From NCBI GenBank assembly GCA_009767595.1, contig VSDK01011562.1, forward strand, positions 202,006-266,005: DNA of 64,000 nt, written 5' to 3'. Made by a program: the position numbers and the translations under genes. The stretch comes from Symbiodinium kawagutii. Its lineage: Eukaryota; Sar; Dinophyceae; Suessiales; Symbiodiniaceae. Positions 47,701 through 58,104 of this stretch are shown piece after piece. Below the pieces are notes generated by a model that was given only the letters and a program-made list of their open reading frames with translations, ran no database searches and was not told the DNA's origin. How positions within the stretch are numbered: position 1 is the stretch's first letter; every line of letters begins with the position of its first letter.

Positions 47701-50700
47701 AGCATGCTATGTAACGCGGCAAAAGACTGTAAACTGTACGATCAACCAGAGGTCTTTGCAAACTGCAGTATTGTTTTCAAAGACCTTCTCCGCCGCCCGC
47801 CTTGTGGCAAGAAACTGAAACTTCAATTCTCAAGGCAGTGTTGCCCCAACCCAAATCAATACACTTCGCATTGCAAACTCGATTGCGTGCTCATCTGAAA
47901 AAGTGATAAAACACGTCTGAGCCTAGCACCACCTCAACCTCCCTGGATGATCAAGACAACCTTCTAATCTTACTGACAAAACCTCGAAAAAAAAAAACTG
48001 CTGCACATATTGGATATTGCAACTGCAGGCAACGTTTGCTCACAGAATATCTATCTATCGATCGACCTATGGATCTATCAATATGTATATATGTAAATAT
48101 TGGTATAATTTGGTATATATTGTCATATTGTACATTTATGACGGCAAAGGATGGCGAAAGATCTCATGTCGCTTCCCGTTCACAACTCTTACAGCTCTAT
48201 ATTGGTCGTGAAGAATTAGGCACTGGTACAAATATATCAAATACACACCTACGGTAGATTTGCCCGATGAGCAAAAGCGCTTGCAAACTTTTGGAAACTT
48301 GCAGTGTCAGTGTCACGAACAAAATACAGAGATAATCAGAGATATACAGAGTTTCAGATCACCTGTGGAGTTTCATATCACAACTTCTGAGACATGCCAG
48401 GGTCGTCCAGGGTCATCCAGGGTCCGTGTCGGTCAATGCGGCCTATGGCTTCCATCAAGCTGTACTCACAGAAGAGTTCCTTGGTAAATGCGGTTGGCCT
48501 ATTGAATAGGAGTGGGAAGAACTGTGGTCAAGTGCAAGTAGAATTCTACATCTTCCAGCCATGGAATTTGACAAACAGCTCACTTGTCTGAGCCATCAAA
48601 GCTTTTCTGCTCAATTGGGACGGTTCTGGAGATGGCTCGTGCACAGACTTTGGGATCTGGAAGTACAACAAGCAGAAATAACAATTACTTTCTTGTCTCT
48701 GAACTGCTGACTCTCTCTGAAAAGGTCTCAAGTGGAGGTGTAAGCTCTGAATGCCCTGACCAAAGCAAATTTCCGGCAAAATCATGATGCAACTTGTCTA
48801 AGAGTCTTGGAAGCTACAAAATCTCAACAAAGTCATGCCTTGAAAACTATTCAGCTTGGCCAACCTCTACTCCCGCTTGCATGCAAGCTTCTTCATTTCC
48901 AGTCACTTGCGGCACCTCGATCAATGCACCAAGCAAAACAAACCAAATCGTCAAGGGTATAAACTTAGTATAGCAGTATAATTACGGTACACAAAAACGC
49001 GTGTGAACAGAACAATGTTAAACCACCTGGCCTCACCTCGGCAAACCCTGTTGCTTTGGGCTCACCTGCAAACGCTCAAATCAGTCGCCTAGAGTACCTA
49101 GCAAGTCTGCATTATCAGTGTCCGGATGCAGCCGATCTCCTTTGGACAAATAAGCATTCCTGGGGTTGACCGTCGACGACCACCGAGTGAAACCGAGGCT
49201 GATTCTTGCTGCTTGCTACACTTTTTGGAACTTGTGGGCCACGGGGTCCACTTCAAAATGGCAGTTTCAAAGTATCCAATCCCAATGCATTGATGTAGAA
49301 TTCTGTCCAAAACTGTCAAATCAGATTCGAATAATGGGATACTTGTATATAAACTGTATGTGTATATATATATATGTATTTAAATGTGTATATATATATA
49401 TATGGATAGTTTATGATAGTTGATTATGTTGAATTTTTGGTTTATCATGGTTTATCCAAATTTGATTTCACTTTTGGGTCAGCTGAGGCCTGCACACTTA
49501 CCACAGAACGGCTACGGAATTGCTGAAACATGGCCTTACCAGGTGGGTTGACGACATAAGCGAGGAGGAACCCATAAATACGGTAGGAACCCTCCATGCA
49601 TATGCCCAAACCACAAACATCTCACCGATGGGATCCAATAGGTATAATATCGATCGATAGATGTTGATATGTATATGTATAAACATAATATACATATGTT
49701 GTACAGCCGCAGCATAGAATATACAGATACCAAAATAAATAGGAAAACAACAATGAATTCAACATAGAGCACATGATTTGATTTTTGTGTGTTTACCGCT
49801 GCCCGTGTGCATGCTGCTGCTTATCAGTCCCGAATGTTCATGATTTTGATGCCCCGGACAAATAATTGTTTGGATCTTTTTCGGGGACTCCTTCAGGTAG
49901 AAACTTCAACATCTCACAATTATGTCGTGTCGTGCTCCACAAACCAACTCGACAATTCGACGAAATTGGGTTTTAACAAACCCAGGACTGAGCTCCCATA
50001 GGATTGGAGGGAGGCGTGGACATGTGCCCAGAAGGAAAGCTCGAACATGCTCTAACATTTGTAAACAGTCGGTATACAACTGCCATAGAATAAAAGGGTC
50101 AGTCCCATTCATTTCTGGAGAAACTAAAACACTCAAACGATTGAAAACAGCAGGTGCTTCCGCTGTGGAAAATATCCTGCTTCTGAACAAATCTGGCGGT
50201 GAAAACCTTGGTCCAGGCCAAGGCCCTCCCAGCCTATGCTAACGTCTTGTTACTTGTAAGTTCCATTTTCCATCAGTTTACATCAGTTTACCTTTAAGGT
50301 TTCTTCATAATCTTTGTATTTGTCCGTGTTTGTCCAAGTATCAGAGTGTTTGATTTATCGATTTTTATCGTTCTTCCATGTTCCTTTTCCATTTCTGTCC
50401 TTTCTATGTTGGCGAGTCTTCCCACGTTGGATCTGACTTGCCGAGGCCCTGGGCGGCCCTGCCTCCGTACAGCCGTGCCATTCTGACCATTCGCTAATTT
50501 CACAAGCGACCTCAAGATGCGCAGCGTCCGTGCGATGAGGCAACATCCTCCAGGAATTGTAGGACAATGAACAAACATCAGAGCAACAAAGATACACAAA
50601 GCATGCAAACCACTGAGAAAAACTAAAATCATCTAAAATCTCAGCGGACCTTCAGAACAGTTTGAAATCTGACGAGGACGAGGAATTGGCATTGTCTCTG

Positions 50701-53700
50701 TGCAACTTGATGCGTCCGCATGGGAGGTCAACACCCAGGTGCGGCTCCCCCAGAAAAATGACTGACCAGTAAAAAACGGCGACATCATACGCAAGTATCC
50801 AGTATTTGCAGAACAACGAGCATCTAAATGTTGATTTTAAGATATTCAAAGTATTCTAGTATTGAGAGTACAATCTGAGAGTGCAATCTAGTATTGAGAG
50901 ATCCAACGTAAACACAAAATAATGCCAGAAAACGAAACATTGAGATGATATTGACCTCCAAAAGGTCCGCACAACGACAAAGAACAAACGCCATAAACAT
51001 CCCGGCGGAGGGATAACCACGCTAGTAGTTGTTCACGTTCTCACAATAATGCCCTTTTGACCATGACGAAGCTATCATTGCCAAAATCAAGATGTGCCCG
51101 AAGAATCCCGGACATGTTCAAGATGGTTTCTCAGAATGCCCTTTAGATCATTTTAATTTGCAGGATGAACTGTCCCTGCGCGCACGTTGTTCTTGCTCAT
51201 GTGACTCATGTGGCAACACGGTTCGACAAGCAGCGACCAGTCACTTGCAACAGGTTTTCCTTTCTGGAAGTTCATCCAGCGCCGTTTCCACACGCTGATG
51301 CGACCAGTGTAATGCTGCAAAGCATAATTACACCCCCTGGCCGCACCCCTATTTTAGGTAGATCTATTTTGGTAGTATGTGCATCTGTTGTGAAAGTAAC
51401 CAGCACCGCTAACGCGCTCCGCCCATTTGTTGCGTAGCAGGTGCATCTGTTGTGCAAGTAGCCAGCAACGTTAACAACCCCCAACCCCATGTTGCGTAGC
51501 ATTTGCATCGATTGTGCAGGCACACCCCACCCCCATCCCCCCCGCCATTTCAAAACGGGCACGGGTTTGCGCAGTTCCCCCCCCCCCCGCCGGCTTAAGA
51601 AACGTATATCAGAAAATAACATTAAGGTGCAACGGCAACCATCGCTGCAACCTGCTGAGAAAAGCTATCACCATGGGACTACAATAAAAATGAATCGCTG
51701 GATCATGTATACAAGTTCCGTCACAGGATCTCATACAGAGCTTTTGCCAAGGGTCTTGTTCCACTCTCAAGAGCGCTTTCACATATGAAATGGGTGCATA
51801 ACCACCGTTTGGGAGTTCTCGCCGGGACAATATAATACAAATGGACAAGGCATGCCACATCTTCTTTCCAGTCAATAACCTGATCAGGAACCATATACTG
51901 CAGTACCATATGCTGCATTGTATTAACTATATATATTGTGTCTGAGAACCTTAGTAGTAATCACTATATTGTCTGAGAGCTATTTTGATTTCGATGACTC
52001 TTATTGACTCTAGGAAGAAATCAGAACTTAATCTCAGTGGTCTGTCACTCTCCGTCAGTTTTGGCTCTCAAGCGGGCAGGAAAACTGTGCCGCCACACAT
52101 TGCCAGGACAGACTTGTGGATTGCAGGCCTAAAGTTGTCAGACGCAACAAGACAATCGAGGCCCAGTGGCCAACGTGCCAGCAGCAAGTCTAACGACATT
52201 TGGGGAGAAGGCCAGGACTGTTCGATTGCTTCCAATGACCCGACCCAAAAGGAAAGTTACCTCATTTAGATACGCGATTACTAAAACGGCTTTTGAATTT
52301 CCAGCGTTTCAAATATACAGTTCTAGACATAATTGTTCCATTTTGATATATTGGCTAATTACTGTGCAAAAAGACCTGCAGTTGAATGCTGAGAGCCCAA
52401 GCTTGTGCTTCACGAAGCATGCCTTCACAGGGCCTAAGCCGTACCCGGAGCAAAAGAGATCGCAACATATCGCAACACATATTCGCGGATCCACTGGGGA
52501 GAAACACTTTATACGTCTGGTCTTTAACACCAAATGTCTTTCCAAAGGCTGTGGGAAACATTTCGGGATAACGACATTCTGCCAGCTCCTGAGAAACGAA
52601 AGCATCACCTTTGCTTTTCCCAGTTTTCGGAGGAAAGGTGACATTCCGATGATGGTGATCCTTTCAGGACTGTGATGACCTGAGGAGAAGATCTCTGAGC
52701 TTCGCAACGCTCCTCCATGCTCTGCAAAGCGGTCCACTCTGCGCCTTAGGGACTATCCAATGTTTGCCCAAACTGAAATGTCTTCTTGGCATCCAAGATT
52801 TAGGAGAAAACATGAGCATTCCCATAAGCATTGTGTTTGGATTGTTTGACCATGCCAAAACACCATCAAAGTTGCCAGGCGGTCTGGAATCTCTATATTC
52901 ATATCATGTGCAGTATTTGGTATTTCTCTGATACTTTTGCGGTTGTTGTTGCCAGCACCATCTCAGAATTATATAATGCCTAGCTAGAATTATAAGCCCA
53001 CCATCAAGTAAGCATGGAACCACAGAATTGATCAGCCCGCAATCCGTTTGTTGATCTGTCTGTTTCGCAAGGCGATCAAACAATGTGACTACAGTAAATG
53101 CCATCAACAATCATGCATGATAGAGTCAGTCCTCGTCAAAACGGAATATCAAAGAGCTCATTTTTGACTCTTAGTCTATACATGTCTACACCACTGCGCA
53201 AGCTCCAATCTAGGAATCCAAACAGTCTCGACTGAGTTCCACCTTCACAAGAAGCACTGCACTCGGTCCACCTCAGAGACAAAATGCCACATGAGAAATT
53301 TGCCAGATCTCTCGGTAGAAATATTGGTTGCCATACGTCCATATATGTAGCATATTGCATTCTTACAATGCCCTTCTTGCTACTTTAGAAGTTTTAGGCT
53401 ACACTCTGATAAAAACCTGTGCCGCTCTTGACCTGGATGGGATTTCATGTCATCCTTGAGGTTTGTCCGTGCACAGCATGTTTCATTGAATTGCATTCGT
53501 ACATGCGCAAATTCCATGTGGCAACAAGCCAGTCCATGTTTTGAGGACACAATATAAGGGCATGGCTATGCATAGCTGCCACTAGGGTGCAACTCATGAA
53601 TCGTTGCCAAGTCTCAGCCTTTTTCAACAAACATTTGCTAGCGAAGCACTGCGATAAGACACATGTTTGAAATGTTCCATCAAGAACACATGTTGATTAT

Positions 53701-54549
53701 TGATTTCAGCTCTCCATACTGTAAGCAAAGCCATGGTATGTCGGTGTTGACTGGACACAGACTAGACGGCTGTAAGACCAAAGACCAAAGCAGCCTTGAA
53801 GAAATGAGTGGTCGAGCAGCAGTGGAGAGTGTGTGTGCTCATGACATATGATCAACATTACATAGTATACCACCAAGAGATAATTAAACGCACCAGCCCA
53901 AGCATGGTAACATTGACAACGTTGTCACATACATTCACACAAATGCGAACATCCACCCCACCCCATCCCCAGCCCCTGCCACGCACTGACACCAACCACG
54001 TTTGCACACTCACACGAACGTGAACATCACCCCATCCCACCCTACCCCATCTCCATGCCACATTCAGGGTTTCTACATGGTTTTAGAAGGGACATGAAGG
54101 GACCAAGCAATGAGCAAGTAACACATGAAAAACTAGCCTACTTGTTTTGGACTAGGTTGAACAAGCCTCTGGGAAAGCTATTGCAGAGCAACATGCCAGC
54201 GACAAGATTCAGAGCATCCAGAATGAAAAATGCTGAGCACCCTGACGAGCTCCATATGGAAAACTCGCAATCCTCAAAGGACCGGGAGCATGGGAGCTTC
54301 ATAATGAACCCTTCCAAGCTGAAAAGATCTGAAAAGCATTGCTTTTGCATGAAGCAAAAAGCAAAAATCCCAAAGTCATAGGCCCCAATCCTTGTGTCAA
54401 CTCATTGCTGTACAGGTGGCATCCATTGGCATCCTGCGCATCCTGTGTCCCTCCCGAGTTCTGGAAGCCGCTCTCCTTGCGGGCAGCATGGGCGCAAGCT
54501 CTGGTCTCATTGAACGGTCCGTCGCACGGCCTCGATCCAAGTGACAGTT
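31374..54549 (-). CDS. TSP1 gene A: second multi-exon TSP1 repeat protein
   Basis: At least 13 minus-strand TSP1-type exons are spread over 23 kb, upstream of the FN3K gene. The best are at 31374-31512, 32556-32637, 36268-36351, 46608-46656, 47460-47602, 50479-50510 and 54414-54549. Individual neighbours join in phase (32556 to 31512, 47101 to 46656, 54414 to 53271), but the full chain is not closed, and 36.4-46.6 kb is nearly exon-free. The product is inferred to be an extracellular or lumenal TSP1 protein like gene B. It could be more than one gene, or the 5' part of one giant gene spanning the kinase locus, though the kinase's own start and stop argue against a single transcript. Confidence 0.7.
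32556..32637 (-). CDS. TSP1 end exon, 82 nt
   Basis: Reads RQETPNKQGGQPCNNTLKEA and on to STDTY plus G before GTGAGT. Acceptor GCATTCCAG. QGGQPC and the KEAQ tail are typical. Confidence 0.87.
33632..33662 (-). CDS. TSP1 start micro-exon, 31 nt
   Basis: Reads DCELSAWTA plus TG before a GA donor, predicted to complete W-x2-W. The acceptor follows GGAAG. Confidence 0.6.
34762..34811 (-). CDS. Possible TSP1 tail exon
   Basis: Reads WPCNPGPEPQSFDTFC before GT, with P-C-N and a later Cys. The phase with neighbours is unresolved. Confidence 0.4.
35752..35772 (-). CDS. TSP1 micro-exon, 21 nt
   Basis: Seven codons GKRPCGQ between TTCTTCCAG and GTCAGA, phase 0-0. It matches the GG-K-x-P-C-G turn and follows the exon at 36268 in phase. 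Such a short exon needs transcript proof. Confidence 0.5.
36268..36351 (-). CDS. TSP1 start and middle exon, 84 nt
   Basis: Reads SWSLWSDCSCECFGIRERSK, then RI, after FDDSLR. Acceptor CCCGTGCAG; GC donor after ATC. C-x-C-x-C-F-G replaces C-x3-C-G-G. Confidence 0.8.
37424..37855. repeat. GTA/GGA trinucleotide tract
   Basis: About 430 bases of (gta)n, (gtagga)n and (gtaggagta)n. All frames are open here, so the long Tyr/Ser/Thr or Val/Gly open frames across it are artefacts. Confidence 0.98.
37868..37972 (-). CDS. Unidentified acidic exon
   Basis: After CCCTAAG the minus strand reads FGTLKLIHGDDLEEFLTDEA, then ADKFTDIDTRETQDAHK. It is rich in Asp and Glu and clearly non-random. It ends near the trinucleotide tract with no clean donor (GC after CACAA). 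No family is recognised. Confidence 0.55.
42062..42175. repeat. Short direct repeat, core ttcacttgcgtct
   Basis: Five imperfect copies of about 17-28 bases just left of the 46-bp minisatellite. Confidence 0.85.
42251..43520. repeat. 46-bp minisatellite
   Basis: About 27 head-to-tail units with core gcatgcactactgaacat and a C-rich half caaatctcccaccccctc. Units from about 42259 to 42640 are nearly identical; those to the right are degenerate and vary in length. 46 is not a multiple of 3, so open frames across it are not genes. Confidence 0.98.
43672..43722. repeat. Triple direct repeat, core gagacataagcgaac
   Basis: Three copies spaced about 20-24 bases apart, with T-run length differences. 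Confidence 0.85.
43984..44125. repeat. Two-copy G-rich direct repeat
   Basis: About 60 bases (gaagttgatgctacggggtg, then a gggg-rich run, then gttaacgttcgctt) occur twice, 74 bases apart, almost identical. A (gtc)n run lies at 43850-43872. Confidence 0.93.
44375..44775. repeat. TTG and TAG trinucleotide tracts
   Basis: (ttg)n at 44380-44436, agcacttgtagcac-type repeats at 44450-44530, and (tag)n at 44680-44775. Poly-Gln/Leu/Cys/Ser open frames here are artefacts. Confidence 0.95.
45866..45975. repeat. Dispersed direct repeat, core gggtatggatcg
   Basis: Five to six imperfect copies within 110 bases. Confidence 0.85.
46608..46656 (-). CDS. TSP1 middle exon, 49 nt
   Basis: Reads SSECDGSKVRNRSIV plus GA before GTACAT. 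Acceptor GGACCCAG. The preceding exon ends with T before GC and this one begins GC, restoring the first core Cys. Confidence 0.83.
47101..47207 (-). CDS. TSP1 end and next start exon (5' end uncertain)
   Basis: Contains DGRSCAKDVQLPSCQ and then LCKLTTWSDWGE plus T before a GC donor. Two repeats meet inside one exon. The frame is open upstream to about 47255 (ACKRHEMFDT). Confidence 0.78.
47227..47292 (-). CDS. Candidate TSP1 middle exon overlapping an alternative frame
   Basis: Reads WERNNQISCDRPRQAGSRHR before GTAAGA, joining in phase to 47460. It lies only 20 bases from the next coding stretch, too close for an intron. Therefore either this exon or the 5' extension of 47101-47207 is wrong, or they are alternative. 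Confidence 0.45.
47460..47602 (-). CDS. TSP1 end exon, about 143 nt
   Basis: Begins VRDKGRSCAGCPRGSDESLG and later EMGLCPSARLIC. Acceptor GGAAGAAAAG. Donor AG/GA (alternatively GT at 47476). Confidence 0.75.
49155..49250 (-). CDS. Divergent TSP1-like stretch
   Basis: Contains KWTPWPTSSKKC and, after a possible intron, SVSLGGRRR before GT. It resembles W-x2-W and C-S-V-S-C-G-G-R-R with Cys replaced. Boundaries are unsure. Confidence 0.45.
50479..50510 (-). CDS. TSP1 start micro-exon, 32 nt
   Basis: Reads VACEISEWSE plus TG before a GC donor, the same design as the start exons of gene B. The frame stays open beyond, so a longer exon is possible. Confidence 0.75.
51360..51515. repeat. Short duplicated segment, core gcatctgttgtg
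   Basis: Three imperfect copies of about 70-75 bases including tgttgcgtagca. Followed by C-rich DNA (51520-51590). Confidence 0.75.
51713..51765 (-). CDS. TSP1 start/middle exon
   Basis: Reads VEQDPWQKLCMRSCDGT before GTATAC. W-x3-C-x3-C-D-G-T fits the TSP1 core. The acceptor position is unsure. Confidence 0.6.
52397..52433 (-). CDS. TSP1 end exon
   Basis: Reads PCEGMLREAQAW after GGCTTAG, with a GC donor (alternatively one after CAA, end 52403). P-C-E-G-x2-R-E-A-Q is typical. Confidence 0.65.
53229..53271 (-). CDS. TSP1 middle exon (3' end unsure)
   Basis: Reads WTECSASCEGGTQSR after CTCTGAG. It joins in phase to 54414 (Leu restored). Donor not identified; GA sites are near. Confidence 0.75.
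54414..54549 (-). CDS. TSP1 end exon with linker, 136 nt
   Basis: Contains LGSRPCDGPFNETRAC, then a Gln/Ser/Gly-rich linker and NGCH before GT. Acceptor TTTTCTTCCTCCAG. R-P-C-D-G ... E-T-R-A-C is a clear TSP1 tail. Confidence 0.85.
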
Positions 54550-55912
54550 CTGGAGGAAGAAAACATGCAAAAACTGAAAGAAAGTTCAAGGTTAGGACAC
54601 GTCAGGTTACTTTTGGTTCTGTTACTCTCATTTTCACAAAAGGTTAAAGAAGGTGAGTATCTTGAAGTCGTTAAACGCTAAAGAAAAAAACTTAAGCATA
54701 CTTAAGCAAACAATCAGGCTCTCCGTATCAACACAGTTCAATAGAACTTGTCAAACTTCTGGGTCAAAATGCCTCGATTCATCTTGTTTGTATCCATACA
54801 AGTAGGCTGCATCTCATCAAAATGAAACTCATGTCTTGGCCCTTTTCCTCACAACTGGACCTACACTCAATCAGGCCCATGCTGGGCTTCTTTTGTGGCA
54901 AAGGATCTGGACATAATGTGGTCTTGAATCTCATCACTGCGAACAAACGAATTCTACGCATCGCTGCACAGTCCATGAACCCAGGACGCTTTTGTCAAAC
55001 CAAAGTACTTGCCATGCAATGCAGGCTCCACCAGAATTCTGCGCCAGCGGTGAGTCCTTAGTCACACGATGTCACATGTGATTTCTAGCTTGAGCAATCC
55101 TGTAAAGCACAACTCCCAGCAACAGGATAAGGAATGATCAGGATCCACTGCGGAAAGTCTACAGTACAAACCCTGTGAACAATCTTGTCCAAGAATCCTG
55201 CTACGTCTTTTTTAAACTGTTTGCAAAGCTGTCATCTTTGGACAGCCAAACAAACCGCTCAGGCAAAAAGCGATAACAGAAATCCGCTGTGCTTAGAGCT
55301 TCAAGCAATTCATACCATCAACTCATCCAACTCCGTGTGTCGAGCAGCCTGCTCTACTGTCCAGTTTAGCCTATGCCGGTGAAGCTCTTTCACACATTAC
55401 ATGAGCAGGTTTTGCCGCTTCGTGTATTGTGAAAATCAATGGTAGAGCAGAAGTCCTGACCCTCACGGAGAAGCCATCAAGTCGTTTGCGCCTGCAAATT
55501 CCATGCGTAGCTTTGTTTGTAAGCATGTTCAAAGACAATCATCAATGGAAAGTATGTCGCAGTTTGTTCTTGGAGTATTTCAAATTTATTTGGTTCCCCA
55601 ATCTTTTGACGTGACACATTTGGCGAGTCTAAAGATAGGCATGAATAGTTCTACCAGAGTTTGAAACATAGTTTGTGCTTCTGCATTTTGTTGCCTATGT
55701 TCCGCATTTTGGAACAGCTGATGAACCTCTCGAAGTACCGAAGCACGTCAGACATTCCATGACGTTCCACTCAAGCTGTTTGTTTTTGGCAATGAATTTG
55801 AGGACTTAGACTCAGTCGTAGAGCTGCAAACTTCCGCTAAGTAGATCCTGTGAGCCTGTTTTAAATTTGCAGTCTGATCAGCAGAAGAGCCTCAAAGCAG
55901 CCGAGAGAACAC

Positions 55913-55952
55913 CTCTGGGCCATGCTCTTGGTAGTCTGCTTTTAAAATCTGC
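55913..55952 (-). CDS. Candidate exon, or first exon with signal peptide
   Basis: Reads QILKADYQEHGPE, ending GAG/GTGTTC. The same frame is open upstream through MLYVLCFLTFLLLL, which looks like a signal peptide but can equally be the pyrimidine tract of a CTCAG acceptor. Confidence 0.45.
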
Positions 55953-57002
55953 CTGAGCAAAAGAAGAAAGGTAAGAAAGCACAAGACATAAAGCATATAA
56001 AAGCAGGTAGAACGGGTCACAGAGCAACTCGGTGTTCATGAACTGTGGCTGTGGATCTGTCTTCTGCAGCAACCAGTGTTCACATTGCAACTCGCATTCA
56101 CTGATTCTTCTTCTGTTATGCTTTCTATCTCATCGAAAACCGTACTTTTGATGAAACAATTGTTTTCTCCCACAAGCCAAATACCGAATCCGAAAGCCGA
56201 GTTTTTGAGTCGATCTTCAGCAAAGGTTTCTTCGCCGTGATTATGTTGGATGTTTTCTGATGTCGGAAGAACTGATGTGTTGCAGATTTGACACTTGCGT
56301 CAACTTCAGCTCATTCAAAAAACAAGCAGAAACTTTGGAGTGCATATGGAAAAAATCAAATGTTTACTGAAACTCTGTGCATAGGGGTGGTGCTCAGTGT
56401 TGGCAAGTATGGTAGAAGGACGGAATCATGAACGGCGCACCTGATGAGAGGGTGACGAAGCTGTGCAGCAATCGAAGCACCCAAACATGAGGCCTCGTCC
56501 AAGAAATGCAAAAAAGGGGACAATTCACAATTTGCAGGAAGAATACAATAGAATCATATATATTAGATATATTTTTTGTTGTTTTTTGTATTTAAACTAT
56601 TTTAAACTTAACAAATTAGTTTGATTCATTTGCAAAATTTCACAATGCAATTCGACAAAGCTTCAAAAACCAAGGAGTCCAACAACACTCTGTAGAGTCT
56701 GTTGGAACCAGCTTGAACTGTCGTGCCACAGTCTCCACATGTTCGCATCCCGGAAAGTCTCGCTTGTCCTATTCTCAACTTGCAAACCGTTGGTTGATAG
56801 ATTCTAGGACAGTAGGCAGCTGGAGAAGAACAAACCCGAGACTAGGTATAGTTCAATCAGTACAAATGAAACACAACAAAATAAACAACTAGTTTGCAGA
56901 GATGTGTGTGGTGTGTGTACCAAGAACTTACACCACAAGGGACTGTAAGAAAACTGCATCCGTGATGAATCTTGACGACCATCAAGTGCTGAATCTAGAA
57001 AC

Positions 57003-57104
57003 GTAGCGGTGTTCCACCGTGCTCACTTTCACGCGACGTCCATCAAGGTATTCCTGAGGCAAAGGCTTGTTTGCCTTCCAGTGAAAGGCACACAGTGAGT
57101 AAAC
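57003..57104 (-). CDS. Unidentified exon, 102 nt
   Basis: 34 codons in phase 0-0 between AAAACAG and GT, containing FHWKANKPLPQEYLDGRRVK and STVEHRY. It has good coding character and no family is recognised. It may be the 3' part of the Hsp70-like gene. Confidence 0.55.
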
Positions 57105-58036
57105 CTGTTTTAAGCATAAGCAAATCACGTTGCTTTACAAATGATGCTGGTGTACTTTGCTACCCCCTCTGATTGCAATCATTTTCAAACTTCCAGATGT
57201 TTGTGTTGGTTAATCTCTAAGCGACACAATTGGGAGCAAATACGTCTCTAAATAGGGGCCCCTATGGGCCAATAGTAAATATCATCTGTTGACCCTGCTT
57301 CTCAGATTCTTGGAAGTAATTACTCAATTGCCAGCATATCTTCTTGCTGATCCTTACCGATAGCCAGTGTGGCGAGAGTTCAAAGGGATCTATATTGCAA
57401 GAAGATACAAGCAGTTTCTATTGAACTTGCAAATATGAGAAATTGTGAAATAGAGCCTTAAAGGGATAGTATACAGCAAACACATCTTAGAGTATTCGAA
57501 AAATCAAAAGAAAATTTTCACTGGCGCGCCGGGACAAGAAGACATGAGAAAATCTGAACATACCAACAGAGCTGGTGTTCATACAGTAGTACCTCCAAGT
57601 AGCTGCGTGCCGGCCCGCCCTCCACATTTACATTATGATTCCGCCACAATGCACTTCGGTCAGAATTATCATGCACGTCTGCAGTCAATAAGGAGTGGGA
57701 ATGTGTCTAATTATAGAACTGGCAGAGACCCGATTTGGGAATCCGGACCTAGGTAACTCTTGGTAACTAGATAGAAACCAAAGAGGTGGATGGTGACATT
57801 CGACAATAGTTGATCAGGCGAACGGAAGCAGCGCTGAGCGCTGTGAAGGCAACTTGGCAATTACTTGGTACACGGAAAAACTTGATTTTTGACAAAAGCC
57901 ATCACATACATATATAGATCATATTTTCATAGACAAAAGATGATAGAAGAATAAAGTTGCCGAACTGAACTTGTCTTACAGTTTGTAGCATTCCACATTC
58001 GCAACTGAATTCACCGCACTGAACACAAGTCAAGGC

Positions 58037-58104
58037 TCTGCCAAAGCACTTTGCAAGCGATCTTTGAAGTTCACAAACCGAGAGGAGCCTCCCACCAAAA
58101 TCAC
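58037..58104 (-). CDS. Hsp70-like exon with VILVGGSSR
   Basis: Acceptor CTGTTAG. V-I-L-V-G-G-S-S-R is near-perfect for the Hsp70/actin second glycine loop. The donor is GA at 58038 or GC at 58036. Confidence 0.75.

Larger units (their letters stand above)
54550..58036. other. Intron/intergenic between TSP1 gene A and the Hsp70-like gene
   Basis: Holds two candidate exons (55913-55952 and 57003-57104). Otherwise nothing is recognised. A C-rich stretch at 53925-54058 just downstream repeats acattcacacaaatgcgaac-like units twice. Confidence 0.5.
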
